A stretch of 64,000 nt of DNA from Ignavibacteria bacterium (GTDB taxonomy: Bacteria; Bacteroidota; Ignavibacteria; Ch128b), in assembly GCA_013177855.1 (NCBI GenBank), contig JABLYA010000001.1, positions 310,001 through 374,000 of the forward strand. Direction: 5' to 3'. Under the pieces are notes generated by a model that saw only the letters and a program-made list of their open reading frames with translations, was not told where the DNA came from and did no database searches. Position 1 is the stretch's first letter; each line of letters starts with the position of its first letter. The position numbers and the translations under genes were made by a program. This document shows positions 46,511 through 56,107 of the stretch, piece after piece.

Positions 46511-46828
46511 TAAATAAATTGTAACTTAATAAGTCCCAATGGGGATTTGAAATTTATTGAATAAAATATTTAACTACAACCACTATTGTTAAAAAATTAA
46601 GCTCAGAAAAAATTCATCTGGTTACTTTGATTGAATATTGAATAACAATGTTTCGTTGATTATGTTTTTTTATTTTGTTTTAATTGTTCATCTGAAAATT
46701 CTACATTTCGTTGATCCGTTGGTGCTAATAGTTCTGCATAAAAGAAGTTAGGTCGCAGATGGAATTTGGTTGAGTGTCATAAGAAACAAATCTTTTATGC
46801 TTGGTTAATTTCAGTCACCATCTCATTT
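46511..46828. other. Intergenic stretch after the IS256 fragment
   Basis: About 320 bases, strongly A+T-rich, with no gene that I can support. It contains AATAAGTCCCAATGGGGATT at 46528-46547, a single inverted-repeat word that resembles some CRISPR repeats but occurs once only. CATTTCGTTGAT occurs near 46640-46715 in two similar forms. Nothing else is seen. Confidence 0.5.
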
Positions 46829-47203
46829 TTATCTTAAAAGTGCGATTAGTCCAACAATGACGGCTGTTATTGAACTTGCAAGTGTTATTATAATTATTAT
46901 CTTCAGCTTATTAATTGCATTCAATTGATTATTAAATTCTTCATTCATCTTACTTTCTAATTTTCCAATACTACCCAGAATATTAGGCCCACTTATTTCC
47001 TTCAAAATCTTGATAACCTCACAGATATCATTTGCAACCTTCTGTATTGACTCAATTAGATTTAAAAATCGCTGACTAATATTAACAAGTTCTTGCGTTG
47101 CATTATTATATGAAGTTGCCGCAGTGTGAAGCTCTTTTAAGGTTTCAACAAGCTTCTCAGCGATTTCTTCAGCCTTCAGAAATTTTTCTGCTTCTTTTTC
47201 CAT
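46829..47203 (-). CDS. Small coiled-coil protein with C-terminal membrane anchor
   Basis: About 124 residues from the ATG at 47203, which has GGAGG five bases upstream; a Met four codons earlier lies inside the helicase gene. Residues 1-95 are one long amphipathic, charged helix region (EAEKFLKAEEIAEKLVETLK, ELVNISQRFLNLIESIQKVA). Residues about 97-124 form a single membrane helix (KIIIIITLASSITAVIVGLI) with a short tail. No family recognised. It follows the RecQ-like helicase gene directly (two-base spacing), so it is probably part of the same three-gene unit, perhaps the membrane-linked component. Confidence 0.7.
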   Translation of the reverse strand: MEKEAEKFLKAEEIAEKLVETLKELHTAATSYNNATQELVNISQRFLNLIESIQKVANDICEVIKILKEISGPNILGSIGKLESKMNEEFNNQLNAINKLKIIIIITLASSITAVIVGLIALLR

Positions 47204-47204
47204 T

Positions 47205-49976
47205 TTAACCTCCATTTTTTAAAATTAAAGTTCTGCATTCTTTTTCTAACCTTGCCAGAAGGAACCATGCTGGTATATCTGTTAATTCGATAGGCAATTT
47301 TTCAATAAGTGTTCTGGCAAGTGAACGATTTGGATACTTTGTAATATGTTCGGAAATCAACTCCTTAGCTATTTTTTTATCCCGTTCTGCAATCTTTGAA
47401 ACTGCCCAAGCAGCAAAATCAAAAACAATATCATTATTTAGTTTATATTTCTCTAGAGCATTCGATATTGAGGCAGTAAAGTTTTGCTTTACCACTTCAG
47501 TGTTTTTATCTTTTGAAAAAATCTCAGATAGAGAACGCAACATAAGTAGAGAAGGTTGGTCGGGATAGCTTTCAAGATAGCGTGACACTTGCCCTCGAAG
47601 CTCAGCAGCGTCATTGGGCGAACACACTTTGCTAAAGACATCCCTGCATTTTATTATGCCAGCATTCTCATCATTAATAATTTCTTCTAATACCTCTGAA
47701 TATTCAGTTGCTTCCAGGTATCGCAAGATTCGTTGCCGTATAGTTTCATCATTAGGAGAGCCGCTGCAGGCAAGCAACATTTCATAAAAAGCACGTCTTC
47801 TACCACCTTCAATTACATCATAGATGAAGTGAAGCAAAAGATTAATAATTCCCAAAATGAACTCAGAATAAGAAAGATAAAGTAACTGTGAGGCTTTTTC
47901 CATTTCATGTTGTCTTCTACTATAAAGATAACTTGCAACATATTTCCCATAGGCTTCGATAATTTCTTCTTTACTACTGCCTGATAATTTGACAGTAAAT
48001 TCGTTACGAGAATAATCTATTGTATAATCGGAGACTATCCCAATGAGTAAAAGCCGATAAAGTGCCTTTTCGACAATTTCCCTAGCTTGTCTTGAAATAT
48101 CTTCTTTCCTCTCTTTATTTAGCCTTTCCTTAATCTTATCTGGTATTGTCAGAATTTTTGTTCCTTTTTTAGATGTGTCACCCAAGTGTTTAAGAACTTC
48201 CTCAATATTTTGTTTTTCATGGGTAATTCCACGAAATGCATTAGTATGAAAATAAAGAACCCTTGTTATGTCGTCATTTTCTTCCCAAGGGATATTTTTA
48301 ATAATTTTATCTATTTCTTCAACTTTTGTGTTGGGATCTAGCAATTTCTTCGACCTTGCAGGGTCATCATTTGAAACGATTATACAGCAATAAGCGGTTT
48401 TTTTATCTCTTCCAGCACGGCCAGCTTCTTGATAAAAGGACTCTATAGAAGGTGGAATACCAAAATGAATAGTATATCGAATGTTCGGCTTGTCTATACC
48501 CATCCCAAAAGCCTTGGTGCACACCAGAAGTGGTATTTTATTCCGTTTAAATTCTTTTGTTACAAATTGTTTGTAAGACCGGTATTGGTCAGGATGCCAA
48601 TACTCGGGTTCCTTTCCGCTATAAATTTCAGCAGAAATACCTAAATCATTTCTGATTTCTTCCGCTACTCTTTTTACACCAAATTCACCACCAACGTGAG
48701 GACAAAAAATTAAGCCAGAATAAGTATTCTTCCCCTTTGGTTGATAGAATGTAGAGGTTGAAGTATTAAAAAGATTAGGTAACTTCTGTCCAAGATAACC
48801 CTTCAATCTAGCAGCTTTTTCCTGGGAATTAGAATAAATAATATCGAACTTTAATTCTTTTCTGTCAAAAGATTTTGGAGTTATAATAGCGTCGAAATCT
48901 TCTATTTGTAACTCCCGTTGAATATCTTTTAAAACCGCTCTTGACGCAGTTCCTGTTAAAGCAACCAATGGTGGAACATAGTTATCTGATTTACAATACT
49001 CCCGTGATGTTCTCCCAATGTTAAGATATGCAGTCCGAAAATCATGTCCCCATTCGGAAACACAATGAGCCTCATCTACTACAATTAACGAAATTGGCGT
49101 ATGAACGGTAAGTGTTCGTAGTGATTCTCGAAATTCAATAGTTTGGAGTCGTTCAGGAGCAATAAAAGCAAAAAGATACTCTCCTAGTCCAAATAATTGA
49201 ATTGCTCGCATTCTATCTTGAGTATCTGCAATTTGGCTTGTAATGGCAACACATCGGTCAATTCCTATCATCGCGAGATTATCAATTTGGTCCTCCATTA
49301 ACGAGATAATTGGATCAATAACCACTGTTCTACCAGGTAGAAGCAAAGAAGCAAGTTGATATACTAAAGATTTCCCTGCTCCTGTCGGAAGTAGTAGCAG
49401 TACGTCTTTACCTTGCAGTGCCCGAGTTATTCCATCGTATTGACCTTCCCAGAAAAACGACTTACGGAACAGATATTGTAGAAAGTATTCTAAATCTTTT
49501 TCGTCTGGTTTTTCTAAACCTTCAATTACTGGTGTTGCTGAAAAAGATGAATTTGCTATATGGAATGGAATATAGATGTTTTGAACATAGAATGTTGGTA
49601 GATCAGTTGTAATTTTATCTGAAAAAGAGATACAAATTGCATTTGTAGATTCACTTGTGGTGTAATCAGATATAAGATTACAAACAGGTTCTTCAATGTT
49701 TAGTTCAAAAGAATAAAGTTTGCTAACTTTCTCTAATAATTCTACAAAGTCCAATACAGATTTCTTTAATATTGAAAGGGCTTCCTTTTTATTAAATATA
49801 CCAATCTCGTCTAAATCGGCAACAATATGCCATAAAACCTTATCTTCTAAATTAAGAAAACCTGCTTGAATCGCTTGTAGTAGAGCAATCTGGATTTGGT
49901 GAACAATCTTAATTGAGTGGATAAACTTAATATTTTCTTCGGCAGGTAAGAATGAACTCTTTTTTAGACCATTCAT
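47205..49976 (-). CDS. RecQ-family DNA helicase with extra N- and C-terminal regions
   Basis: A 923-residue protein. Residues 1-165 are not helicase and not recognised. The superfamily 2 motor runs from about 170 to 560: Q-like KSFFWEGQYDGI, Walker A LPTGAGKS (197-204), VVDEAHCVSEWGHDFRTAYL (DEAH at 301-304 plus the RecQ aromatic-rich loop), ALTGTASRAVLKDI, and the second-domain GMGIDKPNIRYTIHFGIPPS with SFYQEAGRAGRDKKTA (arginine finger). Residues 560-923 are helical and lack the usual RQC/HRDC signature. Its start overlaps the nuclease gene by 50 bases. Such RecQ-like proteins coupled to nucleases occur in DNA-defence and repair loci; it is not the housekeeping RecQ. Confidence 0.88.
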   Translation of the reverse strand: MNGLKKSSFLPAEENIKFIHSIKIVHQIQIALLQAIQAGFLNLEDKVLWHIVADLDEIGIFNKKEALSILKKSVLDFVELLEKVSKLYSFELNIEEPVCNLISDYTTSESTNAICISFSDKITTDLPTFYVQNIYIPFHIANSSFSATPVIEGLEKPDEKDLEYFLQYLFRKSFFWEGQYDGITRALQGKDVLLLLPTGAGKSLVYQLASLLLPGRTVVIDPIISLMEDQIDNLAMIGIDRCVAITSQIADTQDRMRAIQLFGLGEYLFAFIAPERLQTIEFRESLRTLTVHTPISLIVVDEAHCVSEWGHDFRTAYLNIGRTSREYCKSDNYVPPLVALTGTASRAVLKDIQRELQIEDFDAIITPKSFDRKELKFDIIYSNSQEKAARLKGYLGQKLPNLFNTSTSTFYQPKGKNTYSGLIFCPHVGGEFGVKRVAEEIRNDLGISAEIYSGKEPEYWHPDQYRSYKQFVTKEFKRNKIPLLVCTKAFGMGIDKPNIRYTIHFGIPPSIESFYQEAGRAGRDKKTAYCCIIVSNDDPARSKKLLDPNTKVEEIDKIIKNIPWEENDDITRVLYFHTNAFRGITHEKQNIEEVLKHLGDTSKKGTKILTIPDKIKERLNKERKEDISRQAREIVEKALYRLLLIGIVSDYTIDYSRNEFTVKLSGSSKEEIIEAYGKYVASYLYSRRQHEMEKASQLLYLSYSEFILGIINLLLHFIYDVIEGGRRRAFYEMLLACSGSPNDETIRQRILRYLEATEYSEVLEEIINDENAGIIKCRDVFSKVCSPNDAAELRGQVSRYLESYPDQPSLLMLRSLSEIFSKDKNTEVVKQNFTASISNALEKYKLNNDIVFDFAAWAVSKIAERDKKIAKELISEHITKYPNRSLARTLIEKLPIELTDIPAWFLLARLEKECRTLILKNGG

Positions 49977-50898
49977 TTATTGCAGAAAGCACTGACTTCA
50001 AAACTAATAATCGTTGACCATTTTCTTTTTGTATTTCGTTAGCTGGAATGCGTATAACCGTGTATCCATGCTTTTGTAAGATTTCATCTCGTTCTTTATC
50101 TGAATCAATATGTCGATTGTGTTGTTCGCCATCAATTTCAACTATGATTTTTTCTTTAGATTTAGGATGAAATATAGCAAAATCAACCCGTTGATGTCCT
50201 GTATTATCCATATTTAGATTCGGTGGAAGAAGACTTGAAATTTCAACTTGAGGCAGAACAAATTGTTTATAATTTTCCCCCAAAAATTTTGGGAGAAAAT
50301 CTTCATAGAAAATATTTTCCTCTTTACTATCTAACCATATACTCTTTTGAGTTTTTTTATACCCTCTAATTACTAAAGATTCTATAAGCGTTAAAGAAGA
50401 TTCGATTTTTGGTGATTTAAACATCTCCTTAAATTCTTTTTCAATTTTAGGAGATGAAAGAGTAATTCGTCCTCTGGTTAAAATCTTTTCCAAGACCGAA
50501 ATTATCTGGCGTTGCTTTTGAGTTAGTGTAGGTTTAGATTCTCCAGCGGGAAAGTCAATTCTCCACTGAGAAAAAGCCTTTGAAATTTCTTCCTCTATAT
50601 CCTCAGAATTAATACTTTCCAGCAAATCTTCAGGAACTGCTACAGATTCAAAAAACCGAACTTGGTAATCTTGAAATCTTGTTCTGGCTTTAAGAGTCCG
50701 GGGAAAGAAAGTTTCTGTTAAAGACTGTTTTTCTTTCTCAGGTTCTAATAGCTTAGTATCTTCAGGTTCAAATGGAACAGTTTCTTTACAATTGGGATAA
50801 CGAGAGCACCCATAGAATTTCCCACCAGCATTTGGCCCTCTTTTTGCTGTGCGTAAAACCATTAAAGAACCACATTTTGGACATCTAACTTCTGTCAT
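49927..50898 (-). CDS. Topoisomerase-type zinc finger plus PD-(D/E)XK-like nuclease
   Basis: A 323-residue protein. The N-terminal 45 residues are a topoisomerase C4 zinc finger (CPKCGSLMVLRTAKRGPNAG, then CSRYPNC). Residues 50-200 are helical. Residues about 200-315 form a DUF2726/DUF559-type nuclease domain: QVEISSLLPPNLNMDNTGHQ, RVDFAIFHPKSKEKIIVEID with GEQH (the D...E-x-D pattern of PD-(D/E)XK folds), and YTVIRIPANEIQKENGQRL. It thus probably binds and cuts DNA. It leads the three-gene unit with the RecQ-like helicase, with which it overlaps. Context suggests defence against foreign DNA or processing of damaged DNA. Confidence 0.82.
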   Translation of the reverse strand: MTEVRCPKCGSLMVLRTAKRGPNAGGKFYGCSRYPNCKETVPFEPEDTKLLEPEKEKQSLTETFFPRTLKARTRFQDYQVRFFESVAVPEDLLESINSEDIEEEISKAFSQWRIDFPAGESKPTLTQKQRQIISVLEKILTRGRITLSSPKIEKEFKEMFKSPKIESSLTLIESLVIRGYKKTQKSIWLDSKEENIFYEDFLPKFLGENYKQFVLPQVEISSLLPPNLNMDNTGHQRVDFAIFHPKSKEKIIVEIDGEQHNRHIDSDKERDEILQKHGYTVIRIPANEIQKENGQRLLVLKSVLSAINEWSKKEFILTCRRKY

Positions 50899-51064
50899 TA
50901 TTTAACTCCGTTCTTTTTAGTTGGCAATTGCAATTAAGGTTTCGCGGCTTGTAGCAGTAGGGAGATTTATGACATTGCTGTTCAACTTGGCATAATAGTC
51001 TAATATAGAAATACTAAGGCTTAAAACATCTACTTCTGGTCTCTATTGCTACAAACCATTGTAA

Positions 51065-51499
51065 TCAGCTGCCACTAAATGTTTTTAATGTCCAGTAAGC
51101 TTTTAAGTATTTATTTAATCGTTTTAAATCTCTATCGTTTAACTCTTTTAGTCTAGTGATGTCCAGATTGTCAAGCAAATCATTTATTTTTACTTTTACT
51201 GCAATTGGATTTTGTTTAACTCTCTCTATAAATTTATCATAATCTTCATTTTCTGATTCCTTAGTAAGTAATTTCAGAACTGAAATTACCTCTTCGGAGA
51301 ATCCTTCATTTCTTAGGTCTTCAAATGTCAAATTACTATCTTCTATAACGTCATGTAATATTCCACAAATTTTTTCTATTTCTGTTTCACCTCTTAACAT
51401 TACACGAATTGGATGTAAAATGTATTCCATGCCTGCCTTATCTTTCTGTCCTTTATGTGCATTTATGGCTATTTCTAGAGCTTTTTCTAAAGTTGCCAT
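51065..51499 (-). CDS. Small HD-domain (p)ppGpp hydrolase-like protein
   Basis: A 144-residue protein equal to the hydrolase half of SpoT/MESH1: IAINAHKGQKDKAGMEYILH PIRVM with the first histidine, ICGILHDVIEDSNLTFEDLR with the HD metal pair and ED catalytic pair, EVISVLKLLTKESENEDY, and VKVKINDLLDNLD with the final metal aspartate. No synthetase or TGS domain is present, so it should be a small alarmone hydrolase, or act on a related nucleotide. It lies 166 bases upstream of the nuclease gene, same strand, with TTTAAAGGAG before the ATG. Solo hydrolases of this type are known as antidotes of toxic alarmone synthetases; no synthetase is in the window. Confidence 0.85.
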   Translation of the reverse strand: MATLEKALEIAINAHKGQKDKAGMEYILHPIRVMLRGETEIEKICGILHDVIEDSNLTFEDLRNEGFSEEVISVLKLLTKESENEDYDKFIERVKQNPIAVKVKINDLLDNLDITRLKELNDRDLKRLNKYLKAYWTLKTFSGS

Positions 51500-51570
51500 A
51501 TTTTTTTATCTCCTTTAAAAAGTTTTTAAATATTTCTTTTTGTCTATTCTCTTCCATTAAAAGATACAAT

Positions 51571-51738
51571 TCACATTATATATGGGCCGTCATCAAACAT
51601 GAAATACATATAAAAATATTCTGGAGGTGATTTTCTAACTTCGTATTGGATTGACGCTTCGATAATTTCTTTACAAAGACTGATTGCTTCTTGAGGCGTA
51701 TAAAAATCCCCAACTTGATATCTTTCTTTTTCATCCAT
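51571..51738 (-). CDS. 55-residue acidic/aromatic small protein
   Basis: An ORF too short for usual listings: MDEKERYQVGDFYTPQEAIS and so on to YMYFMFDDGPYIM. Composition is protein-like (balanced charges, helix EAISLCKEIIEASIQYEV, aromatic C terminus) and it lies 70 bases upstream of the HD-domain gene in the same direction. No ribosome binding site is apparent. No family recognised. It may be the small partner of the HD protein. Confidence 0.4.
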   Translation of the reverse strand: MDEKERYQVGDFYTPQEAISLCKEIIEASIQYEVRKSPPEYFYMYFMFDDGPYIM

Positions 51739-51811
51739 TTAATGAAAGTTATCATCGACCATTACAAATATATTTTTTTCCCCATAACATTGCTTATAGA
51801 TAAAATTTAAT

Positions 51812-52779
51812 AATAGCGTTTAAAAAATTGTGTAAAAGGATAAAAATAAAAGAGGCATTTACCCTCACTAAATTTGAAAAAAAATGGAGGATAAATGCCC
51901 ATGGAAATATCATACAAACAACACCTAAGCGAAATTATTGAATATTTCAAAGAAAACAAAAATCTAGTTTCTTTTATTAACTCAATTGTATCAAGATTTC
52001 TGAAATATTTAATTGAGACTTTACTTGAAGCAAAAGTTGAATATGAGAGGACTAAAGCTTTGATAAGAAGGAATTGGTATAATATAAGGATCAGAAAGAA
52101 GAACTTGAGATATATAACTTTTGTGTTTTGATTGCTTTGGGACTTAACGGAGAGACCAATAAAAAGGAAATAATTGATTTTCTTTTGGTTGGTAAAGAGA
52201 CCAAGAGAAATTACAAGAGATTTATAAACTCACTAATTGATCGTGGGCTTAATGTTAATGAATTAGAATTATTTGTTCACGATGGTGATTTTGCCATTGT
52301 TAGTGCAATAAATGAGATATTTGGTGATATAGTTAAACAACAGAATTGTATCTTTCATAAACTGAAAAATCTTAGTAATGCAATCAAAAACAAAGATTTG
52401 AAAGAAGAAATCTTAGGTGAAGCATCACAAGTCTATAAATCAAAAAGTTATTTTGAATAAATCGAAAAAAAGAAAGAGTTTATTAAGAGATATTCCAAAA
52501 TTGAACCTGAAGCCGTTGCAATTTTTTCAAGTGACGAGTTGATTAAGACAAAGTATTCAATGGATTTAAGACTTCACCATTTAATTCATACAACCAATCC
52601 AATTGAAAGGACAATAAGAGAGATAAGAAGAAGAACAAATGCGATTGGGTGTTTTGAAAATCTATCTAGTGCAGATAAAATTTTGTATTTGTACTTAATC
52701 GTTGGTTTTATAAATCGTTAATTGTTTGGTAATGCCTCTTTCAACTATTTTAACCTTTACACAAATTTTGGAACTTAAT
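51812..52779 (+). mobile_element. IS256-family element, both ends present, internally deleted and frameshifted
   Basis: Left end AATAGCGTTTAAAAAATTG and right end (ACACAAATTTTGGAACTTAA, reverse complement of a matching terminal repeat) are both here, with inverted homology extending over about 40 bases to GAGGCATT(T)ACC. The transposase starts at 51895 and runs to about residue 62, where roughly 120 codons are lost. It resumes as DQKEELEIYNFCVLIALGLN, contains the DDE segment ELELFVHDGDFAIVSAINEI, hits a stop at 52458-52460 and ends with HLIHTTNPIERTIREIRRRT NAIGCF, the conserved IS256 C terminus. It lies between the small ORF and the WD40-like gene. The protein is dead, but the ends could be moved by another copy. 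Confidence 0.85.
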
Positions 52780-52880
52780 AAATAGATATTTCAATAAATT
52801 ATACCTTTCCTAGCCGTGGTAAGCCATAAATACAAAAGTTGATGAAAAGTAGAATGTTCAATTAACAACATCACGCACCA

Positions 52881-55800
52881 TTACGCTGGACGCTTACTGG
52901 CAGCTAGCATTTTGTTTTCTTGTTCATTATCACTTAGATTAATGTCTCTAATAATTACAACTCCGTCAGAGCTTAGTGTCATAATTCTACTCTCGTCTTC
53001 GGAAAATGCTACGAAGGTCACTTTCTTAGTTTTGTCATATTTGATATTATCACCGTGCCCTGTGAATGAATTAATTATCTTCCCATTAACTGTCTTTGCA
53101 ATATGAACAACATTAGATTCTTGATGTCCATAACCTCCTAAAGTCAAAGGTTCATAACCTTGTTCAGATAATGCTAAATACTCACCTGTCGGACTGAAAC
53201 AAAGAAAATTTTTCCCCTTTATTTCATTCCACTTATTATAAGTGTGGTAAATATTTGTTTTTGATTTATAAATATTTTGTCTCAACTTAACTTCTGTCGG
53301 TTTGCTGTCAAAAAGTTTATCATCAACAAAAAGGATGTATGTATCTGGTGTGCTATCATAAGTTGCGAAATAACCCGTTTTGGAAAATCCACAAACCCAA
53401 GATGCATATGTTGGATATCTACTTAAATATTCATCAAGTATTTCTAATGTACTTTTCTTTTCATCAAAATGAAGTTTTATTAAATGTATACCACCACCAG
53501 TTTCCAATCGATAAACTATACCCAAATACCTATTGTCATAACTGAATGATGCATAATTATAAAATTGGGTATCTTTAGGAAAAATAATCTCTTTGACTAC
53601 ACTGGTTCCAGTAATCCCAATTTCGGTATACTTTTTGACACCAACTACAGAATGAGAATTGATTTTAGTATAATCTTCAATTCCTAATGCTTGAAATTGC
53701 TCTTTGTAGGAATTAAAGATTTGTAGACGATTTTTATCAACCTTTATTTTTGCTTGTTCTTTCTCTTTTTCTTGTAGATAAAAACTAGGGTCATCTAAAT
53801 CCTGTCTAAACTTTGAAACTTCTTCTACTTTTAATTCTTTACCATTTAGTTTATGGAAATACCTTACTTTGGATGACACTTGTGCATAAAGTTTTCCATC
53901 TGGACTCATAAACCTATAATGGTGGTAGTTAGGGGGAGTAATATCTTGAAATGTTATGGGGTCAATTATTTTCGCTGCTCTTCTGATATTTTGCTCAACA
54001 ATTAAACTACCGTCATTTCTAAACGCTAAAAAGCTGCTGGAGATGAAGTTTATAGTTTCACCCTTTTCGATGTCATAAAGGAAATATTTATTGCTTTCAT
54101 CTTGAAGAACTAAAAATTGACCGTTTGGGGAAAGATATGATTCCTTGTATTTGTTGTAATCGATTAATATTTCACGTAACTCATACTTTGCAGTTTGAGG
54201 ATTAAATTTGGAAAGGTAGATTTCGTTTTTTCGATGTGATACAATTTTGTTTAGTTGCTTAGAGCAAAATTCAATGTTGCCAATAACTGCATCTTTTATC
54301 TCAAGAGTTTGGGGGTTAAAAACTATTTGATTAGACGATAAAGCGTATTTCTCAAAAAACTTAAAGTCCAAAGCGTCTTTAAAAAGTGAGTGATGCACTT
54401 TTCGCTCATCAAAATGTATTCTTGTGCAATTTTTCAAATCGAAGGCATTCAAAGATTTTGTGTTTGAAATATTTTTTTCTTTATCACGAAACCAGATAAT
54501 TTGATGTTTTTTGAACAGGTCAGGATTTAGAATTTCTATTTGCTCTAAAATGGCATTATTTGGATTAGTTGAAAGGTAAAGTGAATACCTTTCTTTTGAT
54601 TTTATTAAAAAATAGGGTATTTCGTTTATGGTGAATAGTTCTACCGAATCTTCATCGTTGAGCGTAACTTTATTCCTTCCTGCTAATAATATTTTTGTGC
54701 TTTGAAGACTTACGACAAGAGTATCATTATGATATTTGTTAACTTCCAGGTTAGGAGTTGCATCGATTAAAATATCTGCCTTCCCCGAATTAAAAAATAA
54801 AAGAGATTTTTCAGTATTTTCTATTGTGTATGGTTTGTCAGTACAGTTGTTTTGGTACTTTCTGATTATTTTCTTTTGAATAATAAAAACACCATTTTTA
54901 GTAGGGTAAATTTCGTGGGTTGTATATGTTTCTATTATTTTTTGAGATTGAGAAAGTTCATGAAAATGATCTGTTTTATCATCTGGAAGTGAAGAAATAA
55001 CTTCTTCTTTAATTTCTTCAGTTTTTCTATTTAGGTCGGTTAGTTCATTTACACACTTTAGATACTTCCCGATATGAATTAAATTTTCGTTTTTGTTTTC
55101 CAAATTAACTTTAAAATTAAGATTGATCGTTTCAGAGTAGGTTGTATGTATATTTGTACAGTTAAGCGTATTGTTTTCAAGTGTGAATACATTACCTAAT
55201 TTGTCTATTGCGTTATTTTCCTTTTTTGGTATTTCGAAGTACTCATCAAGATTGTACAAACTTGAAACTTTCAATACTTCATTATAAATGATATAAATAT
55301 TTAAGTTGGCTTCATCTATTAAGTAATAATTAAAATTTTCAAATGATTTTAATTCTGTTAAGTATTTATTAGTATGGTGTACTAATTCGTAACAATGAAT
55401 TGTTTTGGATTTTATATTATAAAGCCAAGCTTTATTGTTGTCAACAAGTATCTTAATTTCACGGTAATCGTTTAATAATTCTCCTACCAATGAGAAAGTT
55501 TCTGTGTTATAAACTCCAAGGTTAGTTATTCCGCTTGCAGTATTTCCTACTTTAGTTACAAATAAAAAATTAGTTTCATTAATCTTGTGAATCTCTGTTG
55601 GGCTATAATGGTTTTCAGTTAGCAATATTTGCTTTTTCTCATCATAAAGCAATAGTCTGTCCTTCATCAGAAAGAAGGAATATTCTGTGTCGTCAAAAAC
55701 AAAAGCCTTTTTAAACTCACTTGACCCAAGTCTAAAGGCTTCTTTTATCTCTAATTCTTGCTGAAAAACGGTATTATTAAAATTGCATTTTGCAATCAAT

Positions 55801-55985
55801 TTGCCTGTTGCATTCAGAGTTGTCAGTATAGTAGGATTTTTTGAATTAGCATTAATAGACGTAATTATTTTATCTTGGGCGTAAATATCAATTTTCAAAT
55901 TGTCAACCAATGAAACAATTTGAAATTGGCTATTTTTATATCCAATACTCGGAAATATTTTAAATGGTCTTTTAATCTGTGTCAT
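52881..55985 (-). CDS. Large WD40/beta-propeller-like protein of unknown function
   Basis: A 1034-residue cytoplasmic protein without signal peptide or membrane segment. It begins MTQIKRPFKIFPSIGYKNSQ and is beta-rich throughout, with many blade-like words: EKKQILLTENHYSPTEIHKI, GESINFISSSFLAFRNDG, YASFSYDNRYLGIVYRLE, SPTGEYLALSEQGYEPLTLG, and a clear C-terminal WD40 unit, SFTGHGDNIKYDKTKKVTFV plus FSEDESRIMTLSSDGVVIIR. A helical stretch near 280-330 and one near 735-760 interrupt the pattern. Two or more propellers may be present. No enzymatic motif found. It stands alone, bracketed by IS256 remnants (100 bases downstream, about 120 upstream). A scaffold or sensor, perhaps in conflict systems; unproven. 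Confidence 0.7.
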   Translation of the reverse strand: MTQIKRPFKIFPSIGYKNSQFQIVSLVDNLKIDIYAQDKIITSINANSKNPTILTTLNATGKLIAKCNFNNTVFQQELEIKEAFRLGSSEFKKAFVFDDTEYSFFLMKDRLLLYDEKKQILLTENHYSPTEIHKINETNFLFVTKVGNTASGITNLGVYNTETFSLVGELLNDYREIKILVDNNKAWLYNIKSKTIHCYELVHHTNKYLTELKSFENFNYYLIDEANLNIYIIYNEVLKVSSLYNLDEYFEIPKKENNAIDKLGNVFTLENNTLNCTNIHTTYSETINLNFKVNLENKNENLIHIGKYLKCVNELTDLNRKTEEIKEEVISSLPDDKTDHFHELSQSQKIIETYTTHEIYPTKNGVFIIQKKIIRKYQNNCTDKPYTIENTEKSLLFFNSGKADILIDATPNLEVNKYHNDTLVVSLQSTKILLAGRNKVTLNDEDSVELFTINEIPYFLIKSKERYSLYLSTNPNNAILEQIEILNPDLFKKHQIIWFRDKEKNISNTKSLNAFDLKNCTRIHFDERKVHHSLFKDALDFKFFEKYALSSNQIVFNPQTLEIKDAVIGNIEFCSKQLNKIVSHRKNEIYLSKFNPQTAKYELREILIDYNKYKESYLSPNGQFLVLQDESNKYFLYDIEKGETINFISSSFLAFRNDGSLIVEQNIRRAAKIIDPITFQDITPPNYHHYRFMSPDGKLYAQVSSKVRYFHKLNGKELKVEEVSKFRQDLDDPSFYLQEKEKEQAKIKVDKNRLQIFNSYKEQFQALGIEDYTKINSHSVVGVKKYTEIGITGTSVVKEIIFPKDTQFYNYASFSYDNRYLGIVYRLETGGGIHLIKLHFDEKKSTLEILDEYLSRYPTYASWVCGFSKTGYFATYDSTPDTYILFVDDKLFDSKPTEVKLRQNIYKSKTNIYHTYNKWNEIKGKNFLCFSPTGEYLALSEQGYEPLTLGGYGHQESNVVHIAKTVNGKIINSFTGHGDNIKYDKTKKVTFVAFSEDESRIMTLSSDGVVIIRDINLSDNEQENKMLAASKRPA

Positions 55986-56107
55986 TTGTCTTTATGCTTG
56001 CTGCAAAAATTTTTGAGCTTTACGTTCGGGCGGAAGACCTGACGGAGTCATTGTCGTCCGAGAAGAAAACTCTATCTAAAGTAATAAAAAAGTAAATATT
56101 AGTCAAA

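Noticed and set aside
46528-46548. Single word AAGTCCCAATGGGGATTTGA resembling a CRISPR repeat
   Set aside because: Only one copy is present, with no repeat-spacer pattern and no cas genes.
47205-49976. Housekeeping recQ
   Set aside because: The RQC and HRDC domains are not seen, long unknown regions flank the motor, and it is coupled to a nuclease gene.
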